Of a DNA stretch of 64,000 nt, positions 1 to 7,858 are shown in pieces. Source of the DNA: Novosphingobium nitrogenifigens DSM 19370 (GTDB lineage: Bacteria > Pseudomonadota > Alphaproteobacteria > Sphingomonadales > Sphingomonadaceae). The notes below the pieces were generated by a model that worked only from the letters and a program-made list of their open reading frames with translations, did no database searches and was not told where the DNA came from. Within the stretch, counting starts at the first letter, position 1; every line of letters starts with the position of its first letter. Position numbers and translations under genes: made by a program. The DNA is taken from the NCBI RefSeq assembly GCF_000192575.1, contig NZ_GL876934.1, positions 1-64,000 on the forward strand. Direction: 5' to 3'.

Positions 1-1515
1 AATCCAGAGATGGCGGCGATTGCCGCGCAGCCATTGATCCATCAGGATCGAGGCGAGTTGCCGGCCTTTGCCAGCACCCGTGCCATCGCCGAGGAAGAAG
101 CCGCGTCGGTAGATGGCGCCGTCGGCATTAGGCACCAGTTCCAGGCCGCGCTCCGGCACGCGATAGCGATCGGGAAGATCAAACGATGTGGCGTCGAGCG
201 CGTGGACCAGCGTTTCAAGCTGGGCGCGGCTGAGCACACGGTCACGGATCACTTTGGCAGGAAGCTGGGGGACGTAGCTTGGCTTCGGAAGCGCCACTGA
301 TGCCATGGCTGCCGATTCGACCAACTGGGTTGGATGGTCTGCGGCATTCTCGAAGATCAGGCGTTGGGGCCGATAGGCGACATAGACGCCGACTGCCTGT
401 TCGGCTTCGGCGATGGTGTCGCGAAGGGTGTAGACCAGAGGGATGGCGCCGGTGGCATCGCCGCGCGACTCTGCTGCGGCCAGTTTCGGCACGGCTGAGC
501 GGAATCCGCCCAGTAAAGTGGACGTGGTTTTGGCAGTCGAAACTGGAGGTCCGGCCACGAGCGCCAATTCAGTTGCGCCCCGACGGCGCGATGGAACCTT
601 GGACAGGAAGGGCACCAGATCGGCAACTGTGGCCCGGTTGATGACAGTCATGTTGATGGAACCTACGCACTTTTCGATCACCAAAAGACGCACGGCGATC
701 GCCGTGCCCTGTTTGGCAAAAGCACCCTCAAGCCGGGCATGAAACGCCACACTCGCGCCTTGCAGCGCGCGCTGAAACAGTTCCGCGCGGCGGCCGTGGG
801 GTTGGAAGCTGTCCGGCATAATGGCGACGAGGCGGCCGTCGGACTTCAGAACGCCAAGTGCGGCGGCGAGGTGACGTGCGGCTGTGGTGGGATCCTCAAG
901 GCCAGCAGCATTGCGGGCGAAGGGCGGGTTCATGAGAATCACGCTGGGCCGCTGGGTCAGATGAGCCGCGATACGGGCGGCATCATGGCCGGTCACAGTC
1001 GCGTTGGGAAACAAGTGGCGCAGAATTTCCTGACGGACTGGGTCGATTTCGTTGAGGTACAGGATGGCGGCGTGTCTGGCCCATATAGCCAGCATTCCAG
1101 TGCCTGCGCTTGGTTCGAGCACCACATCGTCAGGTTGGATGTCGGCAAGATGGGCCGACAGCCACGCCAATCCCAGTGGCGTGGAGAAATGCTGATGCTC
1201 GACCTGCTCTTCGCTGCGAACGGTCTGGGTTGGGAGGCGCGCTTCTAGATTGTGCAGCAATGGGAGTGCCAGATCGGCCGATGACGGGATCGATTGGCAG
1301 GTTAGCCAGCGAAGTAAAGCCATTTCCAGCATCTGAAAGCTGTCACGCTGAGACCAGGCTCCCGAGGCCGAAGTGCAGCCGGTGGCCTCCTCCATGGCTT
1401 GATTGATAATCCGCCGGGTGAGTTTTTCGGTGGCAGACAGATGCGGCATTAAACGACGAGAAGCGTCAGCAAGCTGGCCCACATATGTTGCTGGCCCCTG
1501 GTGGCATTGAAGCAT
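1..1515 (-). CDS. strawberry-notch family methylase/helicase, N-terminal part (runs off left edge)
   Basis: Reading the minus strand from ATG at 1515 gives 505 uninterrupted codons that continue past the window edge. Residues about 110-240 form an adenine-methyltransferase-like domain, with motif I VLEPSAGTGM and catalytic NPPF. Near residue 470-485 is a Walker-A-like GDGTGAGKGR loop, followed by sequence typical of the helicase core of bacterial strawberry-notch proteins. A ribosome binding site (AAAGGA) sits 6 bases before the ATG. Family members are about 1400 residues, so roughly two thirds is outside the window. They are common on sphingomonad and rhizobial plasmids, which fits the RepC/ParA genes nearby. 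The fusion of methylase to SF2-like ATPase suggests DNA modification or anti-restriction; the role is inferred. The family call is firm. Confidence 0.85.
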   Translation of the reverse strand, partial: MLQCHQGPATYVGQLADASRRLMPHLSATEKLTRRIINQAMEEATGCTSASGAWSQRDSFQMLEMALLRWLTCQSIPSSADLALPLLHNLEARLPTQTVRSEEQVEHQHFSTPLGLAWLSAHLADIQPDDVVLEPSAGTGMLAIWARHAAILYLNEIDPVRQEILRHLFPNATVTGHDAARIAAHLTQRPSVILMNPPFARNAAGLEDPTTAARHLAAALGVLKSDGRLVAIMPDSFQPHGRRAELFQRALQGASVAFHARLEGAFAKQGTAIAVRLLVIEKCVGSINMTVINRATVADLVPFLSKVPSRRRGATELALVAGPPVSTAKTTSTLLGGFRSAVPKLAAAESRGDATGAIPLVYTLRDTIAEAEQAVGVYVAYRPQRLIFENAADHPTQLVESAAMASVALPKPSYVPQLPAKVIRDRVLSRAQLETLVHALDATSFDLPDRYRVPERGLELVPNADGAIYRRGFFLGDGTGAGKGRQLASILMDQWLRGNRRHLWI

Positions 1516-1948
1516 AGGAAATCCTTTCGGGTTCAGGGAACTCGAAAGCCGTTCCTCCCGCTCTCACTTTGGAGATTCCGCCCTCAGAGCCGATTGTTGG
1601 AGCCAAGGCGTCATTATCGGAACCAATAGTCGACGCACCCTTGCCTCTTGGGGTTTGCAAGGCGAGGCCTGGTCGCGTGCGACCGTAAACAGTATGCCGC
1701 ATAATGGGACAATGCCGCCATTCCCGCGCAAAGGGTTGAATGGCAGGTTCATCGGCAAAATCCGGCATGGCGAGAACTGTCCGCTAGCCAGAAATGTGAC
1801 TGCGATAGGAGGCCGTGTGTGCTGCGCTGTGCGGCTCGGCTCTCCCTGCCGCTGATCGGTTGGGGCATGGTGTCGGCCAACGGCACCGCCGCCGACCGAC
1901 GCCGTCCATCGACGATGACAAATCCGAGGAAGCTGCTAACCTCCGCGC
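1516..1948. other. intergenic gap between divergent genes
   Basis: This 433-base stretch separates the divergent strawberry-notch and LysR genes. Short open frames on both strands show no family resemblance or convincing ribosome binding sites. It presumably holds both promoters, but I see no clear -35/-10 pair, repeat or hairpin. Confidence 0.4.
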
Positions 1949-2839
1949 ATGACCCTGGAACAGCTTCGCATTTTCGTCGCCGTTGCCGAACGCGAGCACA
2001 TGACGCGAGCGGCGGACGCTGTGGGCGTCACGCAGTCCGCCGCTTCTGCCGCCATCGCCACGCTGGAGGCACGGCACGCCATCAAGCTGTTCCACCGCGT
2101 GGGGCGCGGCATCGAGTTGACCGATGCCGGTCGCTTCTTCCTTGGTGAGGCGCGGGCCGTGCTGACGCGGGCGGCCGAGGCGGAACTGGCGCTTGGCGAA
2201 TATGCCGGGCTCAAGCGCGGCCATCTGCGGCTTGTTGCCAGCCAGACCATCGCCGCTTACTGGCTGCCCGAGCGACTGGCCGCTTTTCACCGCCGCTATC
2301 CCGAGATCGAACTCTCCGTCGCGATCGCCAACACCGAAGGCGCCGCACGCAGCGTGCGGGACGGCGAGGCCGAACTGGGCTTCATTGAAGGGGCGGTCGA
2401 TGATCCATCGCTCGCGTACTGGAAGGTGGGCGAAGACCGCATGTTGCTGGTGAGCAGCACCCCCGCCGAGGCGATCACCAATGCATGGCTGGCGGCGGCC
2501 CCATGGGTGATGCGCGAGCCCGGATCCGGCACGCGCTCGACTTTCGAGGCCGCTATTCTGGATCGAGGCCTCGACCCGCACACGCTCAACGTGGTGCTGA
2601 CCTTGCCGTCCAACGAGGCCGTTCTTGCGGCGGTGCGCGCGGGCGTGGGCAGCGCGATGCTGTCCCAGTTGGTCGTAACCCCGCTTCTGGAAGCCCGCGC
2701 GCTGTTCGCGCTGCCGCTCGCGCTTCCCCCGCGCCCCTTCCATGGGCTGCGGCAGAAGGAGCGTTACCGGAGCAAGGCGGCCGATGCGTTGCTCGATACG
2801 ATCAAGAGCTTCAACGCGCAGCCGGACTGGGTGATCTGA
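1949..2839 (+). CDS. LysR-family regulator (YeiE/CysB-like), copy 1
   Basis: A full-length 296-residue LysR-type regulator. The N-terminal winged helix-turn-helix spans residues 1-60 (TLEQLRIFVAVAE, then TQSAASAAIATLE). The effector-binding domain follows from about residue 90, with conserved ASQTIAAYWLPERL and GSGTRSTFE segments. It lies 206 bases upstream of a YeiH transporter gene on the same strand, the usual YeiE-YeiH partnership, so it probably controls that operon. A second LysR of identical length and very similar sequence lies at 39115-40005, also beside a yeiH gene. The effector is unknown; YeiE-type regulators have been linked to sulfite sensing in enterobacteria. Confidence 0.88.
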   Translation: MTLEQLRIFVAVAEREHMTRAADAVGVTQSAASAAIATLEARHAIKLFHRVGRGIELTDAGRFFLGEARAVLTRAAEAELALGEYAGLKRGHLRLVASQTIAAYWLPERLAAFHRRYPEIELSVAIANTEGAARSVRDGEAELGFIEGAVDDPSLAYWKVGEDRMLLVSSTPAEAITNAWLAAAPWVMREPGSGTRSTFEAAILDRGLDPHTLNVVLTLPSNEAVLAAVRAGVGSAMLSQLVVTPLLEARALFALPLALPPRPFHGLRQKERYRSKAADALLDTIKSFNAQPDWVI

Positions 2840-2968
2840 TCGTTTCAAGTGATTGGTTTGATCACGAGGATTTTTCGACGGATCAAGAAAACGCGCTGCC
2901 GGAGGGCGTTGATGACGCTCCATCGCCAGCGCGATCAGGCCGGAGCGCGGCCAATCAACAACTTAAAT

Positions 2969-2993
2969 CGATCATAACCATATAAATTGATCG
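2969..2993. promoter_or_regulatory. candidate LysR operator upstream of yeiH copy 1
   Basis: An inverted repeat CGATCA-N13-TGATCG lies in an AT-rich stretch between the LysR and yeiH genes. Another TTGATCG occurs just downstream near 3000. The position, about 55 bases before the yeiH start, suits a LysR activation site or promoter. Assignment to this regulator is inferred. Confidence 0.4.
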
Positions 2994-3045
2994 TTGGATT
3001 GATCGGTCGGCTGGTCGCATCTGTGTCTCACCAAGGAGATGCAAC

Positions 3046-4128
3046 GTGACGACACAGAGCCTGTCCAGCCACCCCGAACTGCCCGGCAGCGCCCTTCTGC
3101 CTGGCCTCGCACTATGCCTGACCGTGACCGGAGGCGCCCTCATCCTGCAACGGATCGAAGCGGCGGTTTTCGGGCGCACCTGGTTGGAAGCGCTCGTCCT
3201 CGCGATCCTGATCGGCACAACCGTCCGCACCGTCTGGACGCCGGACAAGCGCTGGTTTCCCGGCATCACGTTCAGCGCCAAGGTTCTGCTCGAACTCGCC
3301 GTTGTCCTGCTGGGCGCCTCGGTCAGCGCAGCGACGATCATGGCCGCCGGAGCGGGCCTGTTGATCGGCATCGCCTTCGTGGTCTGTGCAGCCATCGCCA
3401 GCAGCTATCTGATCGGGCGATTGCTGGGGCTGCCGACGCGAATGGCGCTGCTCGTCGCCTGCGGCAATTCGATCTGCGGCAACTCGGCCATTGCCGCAGT
3501 GGCGCCGGTGATCGGCGCGGACGGCGAGGACGTTGCGGCCTCGATCGGCTTTACCGCCGTTCTGGGCGTGGTGGTCGTGCTGATGCTGCCGCTGCTCGCC
3601 TTTGGCCTGCACCTGAGCGGCCACCAGTTCGGCGCGCTTGCAGGCCTCACCGTCTATGCCGTGCCGCAGGTGATCGCCGCCGCCGCGCCCGGTGGGGCCA
3701 CCGCCGTCCAGATGGGGACGCTCGTCAAGCTGGTGCGCGTGCTGATGCTTGGCCCGGTCTGCCTGATCCTTTCGCTGATCGCGCCAAAGCTGCGCGAGGA
3801 AGCCGACGAATTGCCCCCGCATGTGACCACCGGCGAACGCCCCGCCCTTGGCAGGCTGCCCCTGCACCACCTCGTGCCATGGTTCATCATCGGCTTTCTC
3901 GGCCTGATGGGGCTGCGTTCCTTCGGCCTGATCCCGCAGGCCGCGCTGGCTCCGGCGAACGACGCCGCCACGTTGCTCACCGTCGTCTCGATGGCAGCGC
4001 TCGGTCTGGGGGTCGATGTCCGCACGGTGGCCCATGCCGGAGGCCGCGTGACCGCTGCTGTCGTCCTCTCGCTCCTCGTGCTCGGGGCGATCAGCCTCGG
4101 CCTGATCCACCTGCTGGCCTTGGCCTGA
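3046..4128 (+). CDS. YeiH-family (UPF0324) putative anion exporter, copy 1
   Basis: A 360-residue polytopic membrane protein of the YeiH / 'putative sulfate exporter' family. It has about ten hydrophobic segments and the family signatures WFPGITFSAKVLLE, LLGASVSAA and CGNSICGNSAIAA. The chosen start is GTG at 3046, preceded by AAGGAG 7 bases away. The next gene begins 33 bases after its stop, so it heads a probable operon with the MBL lipoprotein and the MNIO RiPP cassette. The substrate is not proven for the family; sulfate or sulfite export is the usual guess. A paralogue lies at 37933-39009. Confidence 0.85.
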   Translation: MTTQSLSSHPELPGSALLPGLALCLTVTGGALILQRIEAAVFGRTWLEALVLAILIGTTVRTVWTPDKRWFPGITFSAKVLLELAVVLLGASVSAATIMAAGAGLLIGIAFVVCAAIASSYLIGRLLGLPTRMALLVACGNSICGNSAIAAVAPVIGADGEDVAASIGFTAVLGVVVVLMLPLLAFGLHLSGHQFGALAGLTVYAVPQVIAAAAPGGATAVQMGTLVKLVRVLMLGPVCLILSLIAPKLREEADELPPHVTTGERPALGRLPLHHLVPWFIIGFLGLMGLRSFGLIPQAALAPANDAATLLTVVSMAALGLGVDVRTVAHAGGRVTAAVVLSLLVLGAISLGLIHLLALA

Positions 4129-4161
4129 ACCGGCCCCTCTTTTCTCGCATCGGAGACCAAC

Positions 4162-5139
4162 ATGAAGCCGTATCTCCCCCTCTCTGCCTTGGCCGCCGCG
4201 CTGGCACTGGCCGGATGTTCCGGTTCCTCCACGCCCACCGGCAAGGCTGCGGCGCCCGCCACAGCCGCCGCCGACGATGCCACCACCTGCAAGAGCGGCA
4301 TCACCCTCCAGTTGCTGGGATCGGGCGGCCCCGTCTCGGACGACGCCCGCGCGTCATCGGGCGCGGTGGTGTGGATCGATGGCAAGGCGCGACTGCTGAT
4401 CGACGCAGGCGGCGGCACCTATCTGCGCTATGGCCAGACCGGCGCCCGGCTCGAAGATCTCGACTTCATCGGCATCTCGCATTTCCACACCGATCACGTG
4501 GCGGACCTGCCGGCGATCCTGAAGGGCGCCTATTTCCTCAGCGGCCGTCATGACGTGGCGCTGGTTGGCCCCGGCGGCAATGCAAACTTCCCCAGCATGA
4601 CCGCTTTCTTTGATCGCGAATTCGGCCGAGGCCATGGCGCGTTTGAATATCTGGCCGGACTGTCTGGCGGCACCGATGGCCTGAACCTGTCGGTTCACCC
4701 CTCGAACGTCAACGTCGCCAGCCCCGTCGCCACCAAGGTCTGGCAGGGCGATGGCGTCACCATTTCCGCTCTGGGCATCCCGCATGGCGATGTGCCTGCG
4801 CTCGCCTATCGCATCGACACGCCCAAGGGCGTGATGGTGCTCTCGGCCGACCAGAACGGCAGCCGCAAGGAATTCATCGATTTCGCCAAGGGCGCCGACC
4901 TGCTGATGATGCCCGCCGCCATCGACGATGATGCCGATGCCCAGTCCCGCTTCCTCCATGCGACGCCAACGGTCGTCGGCAAGATCGCGGCACAGATCCA
5001 TCCGAAGATGCTCGTCCTCGACCACTTCATGGGCCGCTCGCTGAAGGACAAGGACAAGAATGTCGCGATCATCCAGCGCTATTATCACGGCCCCGTCTTT
5101 GCTGGCCGCGATCTCTCCTGCTTCCCGCTTTCCCATTGA
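4162..5139 (+). CDS. MBL-fold hydrolase, predicted lipoprotein
   Basis: A 325-residue metallo-beta-lactamase-fold protein. The N terminus has a lipoprotein signal with lipobox LAGC (Cys19), then a low-complexity Ala/Pro/Thr linker. The zinc motif HFHTDH is at residues 107-112, with further candidate ligands in GIPHGD, SADQNG and VLDHFMG. The opening LLGSGGP and LLIDAGGGTYLRYG resemble the RNase Z/AtsA-like branch of the superfamily, so a phosphodiesterase, arylsulfatase or related hydrolase is possible. It lies between YeiH and the RiPP precursor gene, 33 and 20 bases away, suggesting a periplasmic job in the same system. The reaction is not determinable from sequence. Confidence 0.8.
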   Translation: MKPYLPLSALAAALALAGCSGSSTPTGKAAAPATAAADDATTCKSGITLQLLGSGGPVSDDARASSGAVVWIDGKARLLIDAGGGTYLRYGQTGARLEDLDFIGISHFHTDHVADLPAILKGAYFLSGRHDVALVGPGGNANFPSMTAFFDREFGRGHGAFEYLAGLSGGTDGLNLSVHPSNVNVASPVATKVWQGDGVTISALGIPHGDVPALAYRIDTPKGVMVLSADQNGSRKEFIDFAKGADLLMMPAAIDDDADAQSRFLHATPTVVGKIAAQIHPKMLVLDHFMGRSLKDKDKNVAIIQRYYHGPVFAGRDLSCFPLSH

Positions 5140-5159
5140 ATGAAAAGGAGCATATCATC

Positions 5160-5453
5160 ATGAAGCATGAACTGATCCTGGGCATCGCCGCCACTTCTCT
5201 GCTTGCCGCCCCGGCTTATGCAGCGCCGCAGGCTCCCGCCCCGGCCACCGCATCACAGCCCGCCAAGGGTGGCGGCAAATGCGCCAGCGGCAAGTGCGGC
5301 ACCGAAAAGATCTACAGCCAGACCAAGCTCCGGCACGATCCGAACGGCGTCCTGGTCCGCGCCCGCGACGGCAAGTGCGGCCTGACCGGCAAGGGCTACA
5401 AGGTCGCTGAAAACAGCCAAAGCCGGTTGGCGGAGGGCGTATGCGGACGCTGA
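5160..5453 (+). CDS. secreted Cys-containing RiPP precursor (HvfA/bufferin-like)
   Basis: A 97-residue small protein with a Sec signal peptide (MKHELILGIAATSLLAAPAYA, predicted cleavage after Ala21). An Ala/Pro/Gln linker and a Lys/Gly-rich core follow. Four cysteines stand at residues 41, 46, 73 and 95 in the contexts GGKCA, SGKCG, DGKCG and EGVCG. The (E/D)GKCG pattern is the modification motif of HvfA-type precursors, whose cysteines are converted to copper-binding heterocycles by an MNIO enzyme. ATG at 5160 follows AAAAGGAG and is preferred over an in-frame upstream start at 5136, which would add eight residues before the signal. The gene overlaps the MNIO gene by 13 bases. Precursor identity is a strong inference from motif plus neighbours. 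Confidence 0.8.
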   Translation: MKHELILGIAATSLLAAPAYAAPQAPAPATASQPAKGGGKCASGKCGTEKIYSQTKLRHDPNGVLVRARDGKCGLTGKGYKVAENSQSRLAEGVCGR

Positions 5454-6280
5454 CCGAAGGCGCGCGCGGACTTGGGCTTCGGCCCGAGTTCGTCGACACC
5501 CTTCTCGAATTGCCGGCCGTTAAAGGTCTGGATTTTCTGGAAGTCGCCCCCGAAAACTGGATGCAGATCGGCGGTCGCAAGCGCGACCAACTCGACCGCA
5601 TCGCTGATCGCTATCCATTGGTCGCGCATGGCCTGAGCCTGTCCATCGCCGATACCGAGCCGCTCAACACCGCCTTCTTGCGCGATGTTGCCCGGTTCCT
5701 CGACGACTATGGTATTGCCATCTACAGCGATCACCTGAGCGCCGCGCGCGACAGCACCGGCTATCTCTACGATCTGCTTCCGGTTCCGCGCCGCGCGGAG
5801 AACCTACCCTATCTTGCAGGCCGCATTGCGCAGGTGCAGGATTTCACCGGCCGCCGCCTCGTTCTGGAAAATATCTCCGCCTATTATCGCTATCCCGGCG
5901 AGATGACCGAGGGCGCGTTCTTCGCTGAACTCGTCGCGCGCTCCGGTTGCGGCATCCTGCTCGACATCAACAACGCCTATGTGAATGCGCGCAACCACGG
6001 CACCGATGCCGACGCGTTCCTCCGCGCGCTGCCGTCCGAGGCCATCGTCTATTATCACATCGCCGGGCATCTCGAACTTGCCGACGGATTTCTGCTCGAT
6101 ACCCATGGCACGCCAGTCGCCGACGCAGTCATGGCGCTCGCAGGAAAGGCCTGGGCGCTGCATGGCGCGCGCCCGCTGCTGCTCGAACGCGACAACAAAG
6201 TGCCCGCGCTCGATGTCCTGCTTGCTGATCTCGGCTATATCGCAACCGCCGTCGACGAAGGCCGCCATGTCCTCGCCTGA
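5441..6280 (+). CDS. MNIO (DUF692) multinuclear iron oxidase, RiPP-modifying
   Basis: A 279-residue DUF692/MNIO-family protein of normal length with a TIM-barrel pattern of conserved metal and active-site segments: EVAPENW (34-40), HGLSLS (63-68), SDHLS (96-100), LENISAYY (142-149), LLDINNAYVNARNHG (173-187), YYHIAGH (204-210), DTHGTPV (220-226) and LLERDN (247-252). MNIOs are multi-iron oxidases that modify Cys residues of a partner peptide, for example to oxazolone/thioamide or thiooxazole. The start overlaps the precursor gene and the end overlaps the DUF2063 gene by 14 bases, indicating translational coupling. The substrate is almost certainly the peptide encoded just upstream. Confidence 0.92.
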   Translation: MRTLTEGARGLGLRPEFVDTLLELPAVKGLDFLEVAPENWMQIGGRKRDQLDRIADRYPLVAHGLSLSIADTEPLNTAFLRDVARFLDDYGIAIYSDHLSAARDSTGYLYDLLPVPRRAENLPYLAGRIAQVQDFTGRRLVLENISAYYRYPGEMTEGAFFAELVARSGCGILLDINNAYVNARNHGTDADAFLRALPSEAIVYYHIAGHLELADGFLLDTHGTPVADAVMALAGKAWALHGARPLLLERDNKVPALDVLLADLGYIATAVDEGRHVLA

Positions 6281-6980
6281 AACCGCCGCACCGCCCGCCA
6301 TGGCGATGGAATTCGCCGGCTTCTGCCGGGCCGCCCGCACAATCGGCTCGGAGATATACGGCCAGTTGCTGCGCGAGAATGTCGCCGACGTCCTGCGGGC
6401 TAGCTTCCCGCTGTTCACCGGCGGTATCGGCAGCGCGGCACTGGATGCGGCGATCGAAGCCTTTATCCAGCGCCACCCGGCGACGCGCCCGCAGTTCCAC
6501 CATATCGCCACCGAGTTTCTGCTTTTTGCGCAGCGCCAACTTGTATTGTCGCCCCAACAGATCGCGCTGCTGGAATATGAGTGGGCGCTGCTCGCTGCAG
6601 AGATCGACCCCGCATCGGTGCCACCCGCCAGCACGGATGTAGACAGGCTTTCGCTAAACCCCACCGCCCGTCTGGTGTTGTTGCAGTTCGATCCCGCCCG
6701 GCCAGCGGTCGCGGGGGACGCCGTCGATCGCCCGCATGCGATTTTCCGAACCGCCAGTCATCAGGTGCTCACCCTGCCGCTGACACTGCCGGATTGCCTG
6801 CTGGTCGAGCATGTTCGTGCGAAGGAAGCGGCGCCGCTTGTCGGGCTTTTCGACGCGCTCATGCCCTGTTGCTCGGCCGTCGAACTCCAGACCAGCCTGA
6901 CGCGTGGTCTGGTCTGCGGCCTGTTCTGCCCATCCCAAAGACCATCGGAGACCCCGCATGAAACTGATCGCTCTTGTTGA
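6267..6980 (+). CDS. DUF2063 partner protein of MNIO (HvfC/BufC-like)
   Basis: A 237-residue protein beginning MSSPETAAPPAMAMEFAGFC. It matches the DUF2063 pattern: an N-terminal helical domain with YGQLLRENVADVLRASFPL, and a C-terminal domain with RLSLNPTARLVLLQFD. Proteins of this family form a complex with DUF692 enzymes and present the precursor peptide. The ATG at 6267 lies inside the end of the MNIO gene. The open frame extends further upstream but only as antifamily sequence. The gene overlaps the DoxX gene by 23 bases. No catalytic role is known for the family; peptide recognition is the expected job. Confidence 0.85.
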   Translation: MSSPETAAPPAMAMEFAGFCRAARTIGSEIYGQLLRENVADVLRASFPLFTGGIGSAALDAAIEAFIQRHPATRPQFHHIATEFLLFAQRQLVLSPQQIALLEYEWALLAAEIDPASVPPASTDVDRLSLNPTARLVLLQFDPARPAVAGDAVDRPHAIFRTASHQVLTLPLTLPDCLLVEHVRAKEAAPLVGLFDALMPCCSAVELQTSLTRGLVCGLFCPSQRPSETPHETDRSC

Positions 6981-7566
6981 CACCGCGCTGGAAAAGGCCC
7001 GCGCGCTGGACTTCCTCGCCCCGCTCGCCATCCGGCTCTATCTGCTGCCCATCTTTTACGAAGGCGCGCACGCAAAGCTGACCGGCTTCGAGGCGCTGGT
7101 GCAGTGGTTTGGCGCCCCCGTTGCACAGGGTGGGCTGAACATGCCCGCCCCACTGCTGATGGCGGCTCTCGCCACGGCGACGGAAACCGCCGGTTGCATC
7201 CTGCTGGCGCTCGGCCTGTTTACCCGTCTGATCTCGATCCCGCTGATGGTGACGATGACGGTTGCCGGCCTGTCGGTCCACTGGTCGCACGGGTGGGCGG
7301 CAATCGCGGGAAAGACCGCCGAGTCCACCATGCGGCTCCAGGCCTTCATGGAATGGTTGGCACAGAATTTTCCCGGCCGGTTCAACTACATCACCCAATA
7401 TGGCGACCCGGTGGTGCTCAACAACGGCATCGAGTTTACGGTCACCTATGTCATCATGCTTGCTGTCCTCTTCTTCTACGGCGGCGGACGTTTTGTAAGT
7501 CTGGACTATTGGCTCGGACAGTTCCGGGCACGCCCGGACGGCGCCCTGGCTGCGGCGCATGTCTGA
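6958..7566 (+). CDS. DoxX-family membrane protein (HvfD-like)
   Basis: A 202-residue membrane protein with four hydrophobic segments: IRLYLLPIFYEGAHAKL, LLMAALATATETAGCILLALG, LISIPLMVTMTVAGLSVHW and FTVTYVIMLAVLFFYG. These fit the DoxX family. The start ATG at 6958 has GGAG 8 bases upstream. A longer in-frame extension is rejected because it only reads the end of the DUF2063 gene. DoxX proteins regularly close MNIO/DUF2063 operons and are thought to take part in export, membrane electron supply or quinone redox for the modified peptide. The exact function is unknown. Confidence 0.85.
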   Translation: MKLIALVDTALEKARALDFLAPLAIRLYLLPIFYEGAHAKLTGFEALVQWFGAPVAQGGLNMPAPLLMAALATATETAGCILLALGLFTRLISIPLMVTMTVAGLSVHWSHGWAAIAGKTAESTMRLQAFMEWLAQNFPGRFNYITQYGDPVVLNNGIEFTVTYVIMLAVLFFYGGGRFVSLDYWLGQFRARPDGALAAAHV

Positions 7567-7858
7567 CACCTAGCTCCTTGGTTTCGACGGTATTCTTGGC
7601 TTTTCTACGCCGCGAATGCCGTTGAAATCGCTGTTCACTTCGGCCGATCATATCGCCCACAGCATGCTCGAAACGTGAAACGGCCAGTTGCGGTCATTGC
7701 GGACACTCCTGCCAGCGCCACGGAACGACGCAATCTGGTCGGGTGCCGCTGGCATCGGAACGCGCAGTCGTGGGACTTTCCTGCCGATCTGCGCCGTAAC
7801 TGGGAACGTCTGGTCGCGCCAACACAGGCCATTCGCGGGTTTGCCAGTACGCAACAAT
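7567..7858. other. intergenic gap after the RiPP operon
   Basis: No convincing gene in 292 bases. Short frames run both ways without ribosome binding sites. The stretch near 7675-7705 (an AACGGCCAGTTGCGGTCATT-like segment) looks like recombination debris. No clear terminator hairpin was found after the DoxX gene. Confidence 0.35.

Noticed and set aside
1784..2923. 379-codon minus-strand frame
   Set aside because: Antisense to the LysR gene; composition is that of a shadow.
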